Assembly: GCA_003455945.1 (NCBI GenBank)
Contig: DMPQ01000111.1
Location: 1-10,371 of the forward strand
DNA length: 10,371 bases
Direction of reading: 5' to 3'
Source of the DNA: Planctomycetaceae bacterium
GTDB taxonomy: Bacteria > Planctomycetota > Planctomycetia > Pirellulales > Pirellulaceae
Positions within the stretch are counted from its first letter, which is position 1. Each line of letters opens with the position of its first letter. The notes beneath the pieces are model-generated. The model did not search any database. It worked only from the letters and a program-made list of their open reading frames with translations, and had not been told where the DNA came from. The position numbers and the translations under genes were made by a program. Shown piece by piece: positions 1 through 6,790 of the stretch.

Positions 1-114
1 CCCCGCTTCGTTGGGACCGAAGACCAGATGCAGTCCATGACTGCCGCGCGACAGGTCGAGCTGCGCGTCGGTGAACGGGCCGTAGGCGATCAGGTCCAGG
101 CGATCGATCCTCAT
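1..114 (-). CDS. YhaN/SbcC-like AAA ATPase, N-terminal fragment (cut by window edge)
   Basis: Only the first 38 codons are inside the window; the rest lies beyond base 1. The peptide starts MRIDRLDLIAYGPFTD and reaches VFGPNEAG at the edge, which is the beginning of a Walker A loop (GPNEAGKST in the family). The N-terminal pattern of a short beta strand, a YGPF turn and then GPNEAG is typical of the Rad50/SbcC/YhaN class of coiled-coil ATPases. The start ATG (114-112) overlaps the TGA of the upstream phosphoesterase gene (113-111) as ATGA, so the two are very probably translationally coupled. Family knowledge: such ATPases work with an SbcD/YhaO nuclease on DNA ends. Whether it is closer to YhaN or SbcC cannot be told from 38 residues, although the partner's YhaO character favours YhaN. 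Confidence 0.85.
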   Translation of the reverse strand, partial: MRIDRLDLIAYGPFTDAQLDLSRGSHGLHLVFGPNEAG

Positions 115-1391
115 CGCGTCGTCTCCCCGCCGCCGATCCGCTCATGCAGCAGCGGAAGCGCCTCGCCGAGCAGTTCGCGCCACCGCTCCGGAGCGTCCCA
201 CGCGCGCCCCGCCTCGTCGACCGTCAGCTCGCGAGGGAGCTTGGCTCGCAGATCGTCGAATCCCGCGATGAACCGGCGGAGCTCGTCGTCCGACCCGAGC
301 AGCTCGGCGAGCACCCGATCGAGTTCGTCGACCGGCGAAGGGGCATCGACGTCGTGGCGCACCGCGCCGGTGCTTCGAGGTGCCGGGGAGGTTCGAGCGA
401 CGATCTTCTCGAGCCAGATCGCTTCGTGCCCCGTCATCAGCGCCGCCGCTCGCAGCTCGTCCGCACCCCGTCGCGGGTCTCCTCCCCAGATCCGATGCAG
501 CGGTCCCGCTCCCGTCAGTTCGATGCGGGCCGCAAGCGGACGCCCTTCCGCCTGACGGATGCTCTCGTCGGCTCGCTCCCGGAACCGTTCGACGAGCGCA
601 TCGAGCGACTCGAGTCCGTCGATCGGCACCTCGATCCGCTCCCAGCGCACCGCATCGAACGCCTCGAACTCCAGCCGCGGACGTCCTCGTTCGACGGTCA
701 CCACGTAGGCCCCCTTGGGGCCGGTCTCGCGCGCATGTCGTCCCTGAAGGTTCCCCGGAAAGACGATCGGCGGCGACTCGCGAACGATCGCTCGACGATG
801 GATGTGCCCGAGCGCCCAGTAGTCGTACTCGCAGCGGAGCAGATCGTCGATCGAACACGGAGCGTACGACTCGTGCCCCTCGCGCCCTTCGAGCGCGGTG
901 TGCAGCAGGCCGATGTCGAACCGATCGCTCCGCCCGGGCGGATAGTCGAGGACCAGGTTCGTCCGGACGTCGCGCTGCGCGAAACTCCGACCATGGATCG
1001 CGACCCCCAGCGACGACAGTTCGTACGTCTCGGGGCGTTCGGACGACAGCAGCGTGACGTTGTCCGGAAACCGGACATGATTCGTCATCCGATTCTCGGC
1101 ATCGTGGTTCCCGCGAATCGCGATGACCGGGATCCCCGCATCACGCAGTCGCGCGAGCTGGCCGACCAGAAACAGTCCGGTCCGACTCTCGTCCCACGAT
1201 CCGTCGTAGAGATCGCCGGCGATCAGCAGAAAGTCGACCGACAGTTCGATCGCGCGATCGATCAGCGCGACCAGCGCGGCCCGAGGGGCCTCACGAAAAC
1301 GCTTGACCGGCGCCTCGTCGTAGCGGGCGAGCCCTTCGAGCGGACTGTCCAGATGGATGTCGGCGACATGCAGGAAGCGAAAGTCGGTCAT
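111..1391 (-). CDS. YhaO/SbcD-type metallophosphoesterase (DNA repair exonuclease subunit)
   Basis: This 426-residue protein carries the full calcineurin-like metallophosphoesterase motif set: DIH (D11, H13), GDLYDG (D60, D63), GNHD (N95, H96, D97), a lone metal-ligand His in LLHTAL (H164), and GHIH (H196, H198). Directly afterwards comes FPGNLQGRHARE (211-222), a block I associate with the YhaO branch of SbcD-like nucleases. The C-terminal half (about 240-426) is the charged, helical extension that normally contacts the ATPase partner. The length is close to Bacillus YhaO (about 400 residues). The ATG at 1391 was chosen because the fold begins at MTDFRFLHVADIH; the frame stays open to 1490, but those 33 residues are compositionally unlike the fold. 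No strong ribosome-binding site is visible. The gene is followed by the ATPase with an ATGA overlap. Inferred role: Mn-dependent nuclease acting on DNA ends in the cytosol; not all YhaO homologues have tested activity. Confidence 0.9.
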   Translation of the reverse strand: MTDFRFLHVADIHLDSPLEGLARYDEAPVKRFREAPRAALVALIDRAIELSVDFLLIAGDLYDGSWDESRTGLFLVGQLARLRDAGIPVIAIRGNHDAENRMTNHVRFPDNVTLLSSERPETYELSSLGVAIHGRSFAQRDVRTNLVLDYPPGRSDRFDIGLLHTALEGREGHESYAPCSIDDLLRCEYDYWALGHIHRRAIVRESPPIVFPGNLQGRHARETGPKGAYVVTVERGRPRLEFEAFDAVRWERIEVPIDGLESLDALVERFRERADESIRQAEGRPLAARIELTGAGPLHRIWGGDPRRGADELRAAALMTGHEAIWLEKIVARTSPAPRSTGAVRHDVDAPSPVDELDRVLAELLGSDDELRRFIAGFDDLRAKLPRELTVDEAGRAWDAPERWRELLGEALPLLHERIGGGETTR

Positions 1392-1747
1392 CGGTTTCGC
1401 CCGACTCGGACAGTGATCGGATCGCTCGATCGCGCGAGCGGCAACGACCGAGAGTTTCGCAGCCTCGGCCCGTTCTGGGGAGCGGGGCAACCGCCGGGCA
1501 GGCGGAGGTCGCGGGAGTCATCCGGTCGCGACGATGCGGCCCTGCGCCGAGCGGCGGCGGTGACGCGGCCGTTACCCTACCGACGTTGTCCCCTGGGGCG
1601 TTCCGCACTCCAATGGATCGAACGAAACGGCGGCGAGCGGTTCGACCTCGTCGGTTCGTCCTTTCCGGAGTCTTCGACATGCGACGGCCTGATTTGCTCT
1701 CGGCGTGCGGCCGATCCGATTTCGGCGTTCGGCGAGGGGAGGCGAAC
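1392..1747. other. Non-coding spacer between divergent genes
   Basis: These 356 bases separate the minus-strand nuclease start from the plus-strand PQQ-like gene and should carry promoters for both. A small inverted repeat, CGCTCG/CGAGCG with a 6-base loop, lies at 1423-1440, about 30 bases upstream of the nuclease start. A TACCCT hexamer at 1573-1578 is a weak -10 candidate for the plus-strand gene. The plus frame of the PQQ-like gene is open back to 1586, but the encoded residues are Arg-rich and look like neither a signal peptide nor a domain, so I treat that part as leader. Nothing else convincing was seen. Confidence 0.5.
1734..1742 (+). promoter_or_regulatory. Ribosome-binding site that decides the start of the PQQ-like gene
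   Basis: GAGGGGAGG is a near-ideal Shine-Dalgarno sequence five bases upstream of the GTG at 1748. It is the best ribosome-binding site in this stretch, and the GTG it serves gives a compact signal peptide. The alternative ATG at 1679 has only a weaker GGAG upstream. Confidence 0.6.
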
Positions 1748-3007
1748 GTGGCGAGAAGCGTTGCGCGAGGATGCGTCGCGCTGGCTTTGGGACTCGGAGC
1801 GATCGGTCCGGTGACTGCCGAGGATTGGCCGCAATTCCTGGGTCCGAACCGCGACGGAACGAGCGCCGAAACCGGACTGGCCGATGCGTGGAGCGCCGAG
1901 GGGCCCAAGGAGCTGTGGCGCGTTCCGGGGGGCATCGGCATGGCAGGGATCGCCGTTCGCGAGCGACTGGTCGTCACGACCGCTCAGGACGATCGCGAGC
2001 AGTTCGTGATCGCTCTCGATCTGACCGACGGAACGACGCGATGGCGGACGCCGATCGGGCCCGCCTACGAGAATCAGATGGGGGACGGACCGCGAGCGAC
2101 GCCGGCGATCGATGGAGGGCGAGTCCATGTCCAGACCGGCGACGGCAAGCTGATCGCTCTGTCGAGCGACGACGGCCGTGAGCTCTGGCGGCGCGACGTG
2201 ATCGAAGCGACCGACGGCAAGGAGGCCGACTATGGCATGGCCTCGTCGCCGCTGGTGATCGGCGATCGAGTCATCGTCACCGCCGGCGGCCCCTCCGGAA
2301 CGGTCGTCGCCTGTGATGCGGCGAACGGCGACGTGGTCTGGAAGGCGGGAGACGATCGGGCGGGCTACTCCTCGCCCGTGCTCCGCAAGGTCGGCTCGGG
2401 TGACGCGGCGACCGACCAGGTGATCGTCTTCAGCGCGGGGATGGTGAGCGGCATCGATCCGGCGACCGGCGACGTGGCGTGGTCGTTTCCCTTCGAGACG
2501 CCGTACGACTGCAACATCGCCGCGCCGATCGCTCTGGACGGCGACCTGCTGATCTCCGCCGGCGAGAACCACGGATCGGTCCGATTGGCGCTGACTGCCT
2601 CGGGAGATCGCTGGAAGGCCGAAGCGGTCTGGGAATCGCTCGGCCCGCGAGCGGTGCTGCGGAGCGAGTGGCAGACGCCGTTGCTGGTCGACGGGCTGCT
2701 GTTCGGCTTCGACAACGTCGGCAGCGCCGGCCCGGTGACGCATCTGACCTGCATCGATCCGGCGACCGGCAAGAGTCGATGGCGCGAGGAGCGATTCGGC
2801 AAGGGGAACGCGATCGCCGCCGACGGCAAGCTCTTCGCGACGACGATGGACGGCGATGTCGTGCTGATCGACGCTTCGGGAGAAGCGTTTCGTGAACTCG
2901 GTCGAGCCCGCGTTCACGGCGGAACGCGTCAGGCGCCGTCGCTCGCCGACGGCATTCTGCTGATCCGCGACGACGCCGAGATCATCGCGCTGGACGTTCG
3001 GCGCTGA
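1748..3007 (+). CDS. Exported PQQ-like beta-propeller repeat protein
   Basis: The 419-residue protein begins with a signal peptide: an Arg-containing n-region, hydrophobic core ALALGLGAIG, and likely cleavage after PVTA (about residue 24). The mature part opens with EDWPQFLGPNRDG, the hallmark of a large planctomycete family. At least five repeats of the form (A/G)xDxxxGxxxW can be read, for example ALDLTDGTTRW, ACDAANGDVVW, GIDPATGDVAW and CIDPATGKSRW, each matching one blade of a PQQ-type propeller. The protein probably folds as one propeller in the periplasm or at the cell surface. I see no quinoprotein dehydrogenase active-site signature and no cytochrome CxxCH, so PQQ binding or enzymatic activity should not be assumed. 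GTG 1748 was chosen for its strong Shine-Dalgarno; ATG 1679 is the alternative and would add 23 residues. It converges on the regulator gene ending at 3023, with 15 bases between the stops. Specific function unknown. Confidence 0.88.
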   Translation: MARSVARGCVALALGLGAIGPVTAEDWPQFLGPNRDGTSAETGLADAWSAEGPKELWRVPGGIGMAGIAVRERLVVTTAQDDREQFVIALDLTDGTTRWRTPIGPAYENQMGDGPRATPAIDGGRVHVQTGDGKLIALSSDDGRELWRRDVIEATDGKEADYGMASSPLVIGDRVIVTAGGPSGTVVACDAANGDVVWKAGDDRAGYSSPVLRKVGSGDAATDQVIVFSAGMVSGIDPATGDVAWSFPFETPYDCNIAAPIALDGDLLISAGENHGSVRLALTASGDRWKAEAVWESLGPRAVLRSEWQTPLLVDGLLFGFDNVGSAGPVTHLTCIDPATGKSRWREERFGKGNAIAADGKLFATTMDGDVVLIDASGEAFRELGRARVHGGTRQAPSLADGILLIRDDAEIIALDVRR

Positions 3008-3022
3008 GTCGATCGAGGAGCG

Positions 3023-4348
3023 TCAGGCGGCGCTCGATGGAGCGCCGCCGAGGACCCGAACGCGGAACGGCTGGCGGATGAACCGGTCGGGATCGCCGAA
3101 GCTCCTCAGTCGCTTCAGCAGTGCCGCGGTCACCTCCTGCCCCTTCGGCACCAGGATCCCGCCCGCGACGCTCTGCAGGTGATCTTCGAGGACCATGCCG
3201 ACTTCGAGGCCGGCGAGGTCGATCGCGCGGATCTCGAACCGTTCGCCGACCAACGCGGCCAAGGCGCGTCCGACTTCGGGATCGTAGCGTCCGGAGCGAT
3301 CGCCGGTGATCGTCCGCACCGCTTCGGCGAATCCGCTCCGAACGGCGACCGCATCCTGATCGAGCGCGACCTTCAGGATCGCCGCTCCGCGCCGCTGATG
3401 ATCGTCCAGGTCGGGACGCTCGTCGCCGACCAGAATGTCGAACCGGGTCCGCTGATGGGCGATCATCTTCGCGACGCCTTCCAGACGCGGGATGCGCCCG
3501 ACCAGTTCGGCGCCGACCTTCGGATGGCCGATCCAGAGATCGGCCTCGGCCTGATCGAGCGGTACGCCGTCGTTCAGCTTGCGCAGCAGGCTCTCGGGGA
3601 GCGCGATGCAGCCGACCTGCGACAGCATGGCGGCGATCTCGATGTCCCAGGCCGACTTCTCGCCGAGCGCCTCGCACAGGCGATGCACGACTCCCTTGAC
3701 CCGCATCGCGCGGCCGAACGCCAACGGGCTCGACAGCGACAACACTTCGGTCATCAGCGCGACGCTTGCCGAGAGCGTCCGACTGAGCAGATCCCGCTCC
3801 CCACGGATCAGTCGATGCTGTCGGATCCCGTCCTCGATCGCGGTCCGCAGCGTTTCGGGGGAACACGGCTTGTTCAGAAAGCGGAAGATGCGGCCGTCGT
3901 TGACCGCGTCGACGGCGGTCTTCTGATCGGCGTTGCCGGTCAGCACGATCCGGATGGTGTCCGGATGATGCTGACGGACGTGAGCCAGCAGCTGCAGCCC
4001 CGACACCTCGGGCATCCGAATGTCGCTGACGACGACGGCGAACGGCCCTTGCGAGCCGAGCGATGCGAGCGCCGCCGGTCCCCCTTCGGCCAGCACCAGA
4101 TCGAATACGTTCCTCAGGTGACGCTGATAGCCCTTCAGGACATGCGGTTCGTCGTCGACCAGCAGGATCCGTTCGGTAAAGACCGGCGGCTCGTCCGACG
4201 TCGAGCGCGATTCCGAAGAACGACGTTCGCGAGGCGTTTCGCGCGTCCGGCGATCGGCGATGTCAGGTGCGCGAATCGTGCGACCCGATTCGTTCGACTC
4301 CGGAGCGTGCGGGAACGCCGTCGATTCGGTCAGCAGCGGTTCGGACAT
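3023..4348 (-). CDS. Response regulator with degenerate HD-GYP domain (HnoD-like)
   Basis: This 441-residue protein has three parts. Residues 1-57 are a polar, probably disordered leader. Residues 59-180 are a receiver domain with acidic pair D65/D66, phospho-acceptor D109 (VVVSDIRMPEVSG), T137 and K160 (FLNKPCS). Residues 185-375 follow the layout of an HD-GYP domain, but the catalytic HD of the LHDIGK motif is replaced by SQ (MLSQVGCIALPESLL, S243/Q244) and no GYP motif is present; IAHQRTRFD (297-304) stands where HHERWDGSGYP would be. Some scaffold positions remain (H275 in IGHP, RYDPEVG near 355). A C-terminal domain (about 375-441) resembles the tail of related regulators. It is almost certainly not a phosphodiesterase. 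In Shewanella a regulator of this type, HnoD, controls the active phosphodiesterase in the H-NOX network; the same role is inferred here. ATG 4348 was chosen as the Met nearest the receiver domain with a plausible leader; no strong ribosome-binding site. Last gene of the block, 101 bases after the HDOD gene. Confidence 0.87.
   Translation of the reverse strand: MSEPLLTESTAFPHAPESNESGRTIRAPDIADRRTRETPRERRSSESRSTSDEPPVFTERILLVDDEPHVLKGYQRHLRNVFDLVLAEGGPAALASLGSQGPFAVVVSDIRMPEVSGLQLLAHVRQHHPDTIRIVLTGNADQKTAVDAVNDGRIFRFLNKPCSPETLRTAIEDGIRQHRLIRGERDLLSRTLSASVALMTEVLSLSSPLAFGRAMRVKGVVHRLCEALGEKSAWDIEIAAMLSQVGCIALPESLLRKLNDGVPLDQAEADLWIGHPKVGAELVGRIPRLEGVAKMIAHQRTRFDILVGDERPDLDDHQRRGAAILKVALDQDAVAVRSGFAEAVRTITGDRSGRYDPEVGRALAALVGERFEIRAIDLAGLEVGMVLEDHLQSVAGGILVPKGQEVTAALLKRLRSFGDPDRFIRQPFRVRVLGGAPSSAA
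3026..3049. terminator. Perfect GC-rich hairpin between convergent genes (candidate shared terminator)
   Basis: GGCGGCGCTC (3026-3035), loop GATG, then GAGCGCCGCC (3040-3049): a perfect 10-bp stem with a 4-base loop. It sits 19 bases past the plus-strand stop and inside the last codons of the minus-strand regulator (encoding the Gly-Gly-Ala-Pro-Ser-Ser-Ala-Ala tail). No U-tract follows on either strand, so it is not a classical intrinsic terminator. It may still pause polymerase or protect the 3' ends of both messages. Confidence 0.5.
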
Positions 4349-4449
4349 GAGGGCGTCTTTCGCGGCGAGCAGGTGCGGTGTCGGCGGATGCGTGCAGGCG
4401 GAGTTCGACGCCGCGTAAGGCAGTCGAGTCCCGCAGCGCCTCGCGCGAC

Positions 4450-5550
4450 TCAGGCGTCTCCGACCTCGATCAGGCATTGCCAGAAGCCGTTGGCGCGGTG
4501 GACTGCCTGCAGGGGAAGTCCGAAGCCGGTCCCGACCGCTTCGGGCGACCGGAAGTGGCAGATCGCTTCGATGATCGGTTCGGGGAGCCCCCAGAGTCCC
4601 ATCAGATAACTGCCGATGTCGGCATGCCCCGCGTTGAAGGCATCGTGCTCGGCCATCCAGAGCGGGATGCGGTTCTCGGCGGCCGAGCGGATCGCCTTCT
4701 GATACTCGTCGGGGAACTGAGTCGCCAACACGATCTGTCCGACGTCGTGCAGCATGCCGGCCAGGTACGCATCGGCTCGCGTCTGGGGATCTTCCGTTTC
4801 GGCCGAGACGATCCGCCGCGCACATTCGGCGACCTCGATCGCATGGCGGTTCCGTTCCGACATGTCGATCCCCGGAACCGACGACTCGTCGAACGCGGCG
4901 AACGCGCTCCCCGATCCGAGCATCTCGCCGATCGTCTCGAGACCCAGGATCTCGACCGCCTGGACCGCGCTGCGGACCCGCTGCGGCCGACCGAAGAAGC
5001 TGGTCGAGACGACCTGCAGCACCTTGGCCGTCATGCCGATATCCGACGCGACGATCTCGGCGACGGTCGCCAGGTCGGGCGTTTCGGAGGCGAACTGTTC
5101 GACGAGCGCGGCATAGCTCTCGGGAGCGCTCGGGACGCGGACGACGGTCGAGACGGCTCGCTTGAGCGGCGTGCTCGGCAGGCGGTCTCTCAGACGAACC
5201 GCCTGGGCGACCGTGCGTCGCAGCAGCTCGGGATCGCACGGCTTCGACAGGTACTGATGAGCCGTGGCGAGCGCCCGTACGATCCGCTCCCGTTCCGACT
5301 GGCCGCTCAGCACGATCCGGACCGTTCCGGGACAGATCGTCGCGACGTGCTGCAGCAGTTCGGCTCCGTCCATGCCGGGCATCCGCATGTCGCTGACGAC
5401 GACGTCGAAGCGGCGATGCTGCAGCAGTTCGAGCGCCTCGTGGCCGCTCGACGCGAACGCCATTTCCCACCCCTTCCGCTCCGAGCGGAACAGACGGCGG
5501 AGTCCGTCGAGCACGTTCGATTCGTCATCAACGAAGAGCAGGCTGGTCAT
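4450..5550 (-). CDS. Response regulator with HDOD output domain
   Basis: This 366-residue protein starts directly in a receiver domain (1-120): acidic pair D8/D9, phospho-acceptor D54 (VVVSDMRMPGMDG), S82 in the Thr/Ser position and K103 (YLSKPCD). Residues about 140-345 are an HDOD domain. TVAEIVASDIGMTAKVLQVV followed by SFFGRPQRVRSAVQAVEILG is the typical first half of HDOD, and LHDVGQIVLA (267-276) with HADIG (309-313) marks the second half. HDOD domains are HD-fold relatives, mostly without proven catalysis, that act in signalling, often linked to cyclic-di-GMP or stress. The ATG at 5550 lies 23 bases inside the upstream HD-GYP gene and has a Shine-Dalgarno GAGGTGG (5560-5554), so translation is probably coupled. 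The frame is open further upstream to 5745, but that part is antisense-like noise within the HD-GYP gene. Likely a substrate of the neighbouring kinase; output unknown. Confidence 0.9.
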   Translation of the reverse strand: MTSLLFVDDESNVLDGLRRLFRSERKGWEMAFASSGHEALELLQHRRFDVVVSDMRMPGMDGAELLQHVATICPGTVRIVLSGQSERERIVRALATAHQYLSKPCDPELLRRTVAQAVRLRDRLPSTPLKRAVSTVVRVPSAPESYAALVEQFASETPDLATVAEIVASDIGMTAKVLQVVSTSFFGRPQRVRSAVQAVEILGLETIGEMLGSGSAFAAFDESSVPGIDMSERNRHAIEVAECARRIVSAETEDPQTRADAYLAGMLHDVGQIVLATQFPDEYQKAIRSAAENRIPLWMAEHDAFNAGHADIGSYLMGLWGLPEPIIEAICHFRSPEAVGTGFGLPLQAVHRANGFWQCLIEVGDA

Positions 5551-6685
5551 GAGCCACCTCGCGAACATGAGTGGCCGAAGCGTCCGAGAAGCGGCGTTCG
5601 GTCTCGTGGATCTCGCCGAAACAGGCGAGGAACGCGTCGACCACCGCCGGATCGAAGTCCTCGCCCGCCCCGCGGTCGATGATCGCCAGCGCCTGTTCGA
5701 CCGGAAACGGTTCCTTGTACGGCCGACGACTGCGGAGCGCGTCATAGACGTCGGCGACGGCGACGATCCGAGCGGCGAGCGGAATGTCGGTTCCGGAAAG
5801 ACCGAACGGATAGCCCGAACCGTTCCATCGCTCGTGATGCCCGAGCGCCACCGCGGCGGCCATCTTCAGCACCGGACTCGGCGGCAACGGATCCATCGAG
5901 CCGAAGGGACCGGCGGCATGCTGCCAGGCGACGTCCAGCAGGCGACAGTCGTCGGTCAGGATCGACGCGCCCATCTCGCAGTGACGGCGCATCTGTTGCC
6001 GCTCGTCGTCGTCCAGCGGTCCCGGCTTCAGCAGGATCGAATCGGGGATCCCGATCTTGCCGATGTCGTGCAGCGGAGCGGCCAGCAGGAGGTCATCGAC
6101 GAACTCCCGATCGCACCCCATCCGCGCCGCGATGGCACGCGCATGACAGGCGACTCGCACCACATGATTGCCCGTCTCTTCGTCGCGGAACTCCGCCGCC
6201 TTGCCCAGACGCCAGATGATGTCCAGACGCGATGCGGTCAGCTCCAGCGTCCGCTCGCGAACGCGCTGTTCCAGCAGTTCCTTCTCGCGGCGCAACTCCA
6301 GTTCGTTGCGCCGCATCCGCAGGGCGTTCCGCAGTCGAACGCGGAGCACTTCCTGGTCGACCGGCTTCGGCAGCAGGTCGGTGGCGTCCAGATCGAGCGC
6401 CTGTCGCTTCAGCGTCCGATCCGCCTCGCCCGTCACGACGATCACCGGAATGTCCTTGGTCCGCTCTTCGCGCCGCAGACGCTTGAGCAGCTCCAGGCCG
6501 CCCAGACGCGGCATGTAGACGTCGGTGACGATCGTGTCGTACATCTCGGTCCGGATCATCTCCCACGCCTTTACCGGACAGTCGACGAAGGTCATCTCCC
6601 AGGTCGAGCGGAAGTCGCGCAGCGAGCGACGATAGGCATCGAGGACGTGGATCTCGTCGTCGATGAACAGCACACGAGGATTCAT
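5528..6685 (-). CDS. Response regulator with intact HD-GYP domain (predicted cyclic-di-GMP phosphodiesterase, RpfG type)
   Basis: The 385-residue protein has a receiver domain (1-120; D9/D10, phospho-acceptor D55 in IVTDVYMPRLGG, T85, K107), a short charged coiled coil (about 122-152), and a complete HD-GYP domain (about 155-355). Visible catalytic and signature residues are H174 (NHVVRV), the HD pair H206/D207 in LHDIGKIGIPD, H235, H283/H284 in GHHERWNGSGYP (GYP at 291-293), VADVYDAL (310-317) and FDPAVVDAF (344-352). Family knowledge: such proteins hydrolyse cyclic-di-GMP at a two- or three-iron centre, with activity set by receiver phosphorylation. Here that phosphate probably comes from the kinase gene 105 bases upstream. 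Start ATG 6685 has a Shine-Dalgarno CAGGAA (6699-6694), eight bases away. It is the only regulator of the three with an intact phosphodiesterase site, so it is the likely effector of the cascade. No diguanylate cyclase (GGDEF) is encoded in the window. Confidence 0.94.
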   Translation of the reverse strand: MNPRVLFIDDEIHVLDAYRRSLRDFRSTWEMTFVDCPVKAWEMIRTEMYDTIVTDVYMPRLGGLELLKRLRREERTKDIPVIVVTGEADRTLKRQALDLDATDLLPKPVDQEVLRVRLRNALRMRRNELELRREKELLEQRVRERTLELTASRLDIIWRLGKAAEFRDEETGNHVVRVACHARAIAARMGCDREFVDDLLLAAPLHDIGKIGIPDSILLKPGPLDDDERQQMRRHCEMGASILTDDCRLLDVAWQHAAGPFGSMDPLPPSPVLKMAAAVALGHHERWNGSGYPFGLSGTDIPLAARIVAVADVYDALRSRRPYKEPFPVEQALAIIDRGAGEDFDPAVVDAFLACFGEIHETERRFSDASATHVREVAHDQPALR

Positions 6686-6790
6686 CGGGCGGGTTCCTGA
6701 GCGACGTTTCGGGGGCGTCGATGATCGTTGGCGTTGTCGGTCGTGGCAGATCGCGGAACGGAGTACGGAGCAGGGAGTTCGGCGGCGGGG

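Noticed and set aside
144..1814. Long open frame on the plus strand (556 codons)
   Set aside because: It is antisense to the metallophosphoesterase gene, whose catalytic motifs are intact; the plus-strand product is Arg/Asp-rich with no recognisable domain. Such frames are expected in GC-rich DNA.
1577..2917. 446-codon minus-strand frame opposite the PQQ-like gene
   Set aside because: The plus strand encodes the propeller repeats and a signal peptide with a good ribosome-binding site; the minus-strand product has no fold signature.
1748..3007. PQQ-dependent alcohol or glucose dehydrogenase
   Set aside because: Only propeller repeat motifs are present; the length is about 420 residues rather than 600-800, and there is no catalytic Asp/disulfide signature or CxxCH haem motif. 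A non-enzymatic PQQ-like label is safer.
4349..5470. Apparent N-terminal extension of the degenerate HD-GYP regulator to an 815-residue protein
   Set aside because: The extension runs in another frame through the HDOD gene and is Arg-rich noise; the real protein starts near 4348 before its receiver domain.
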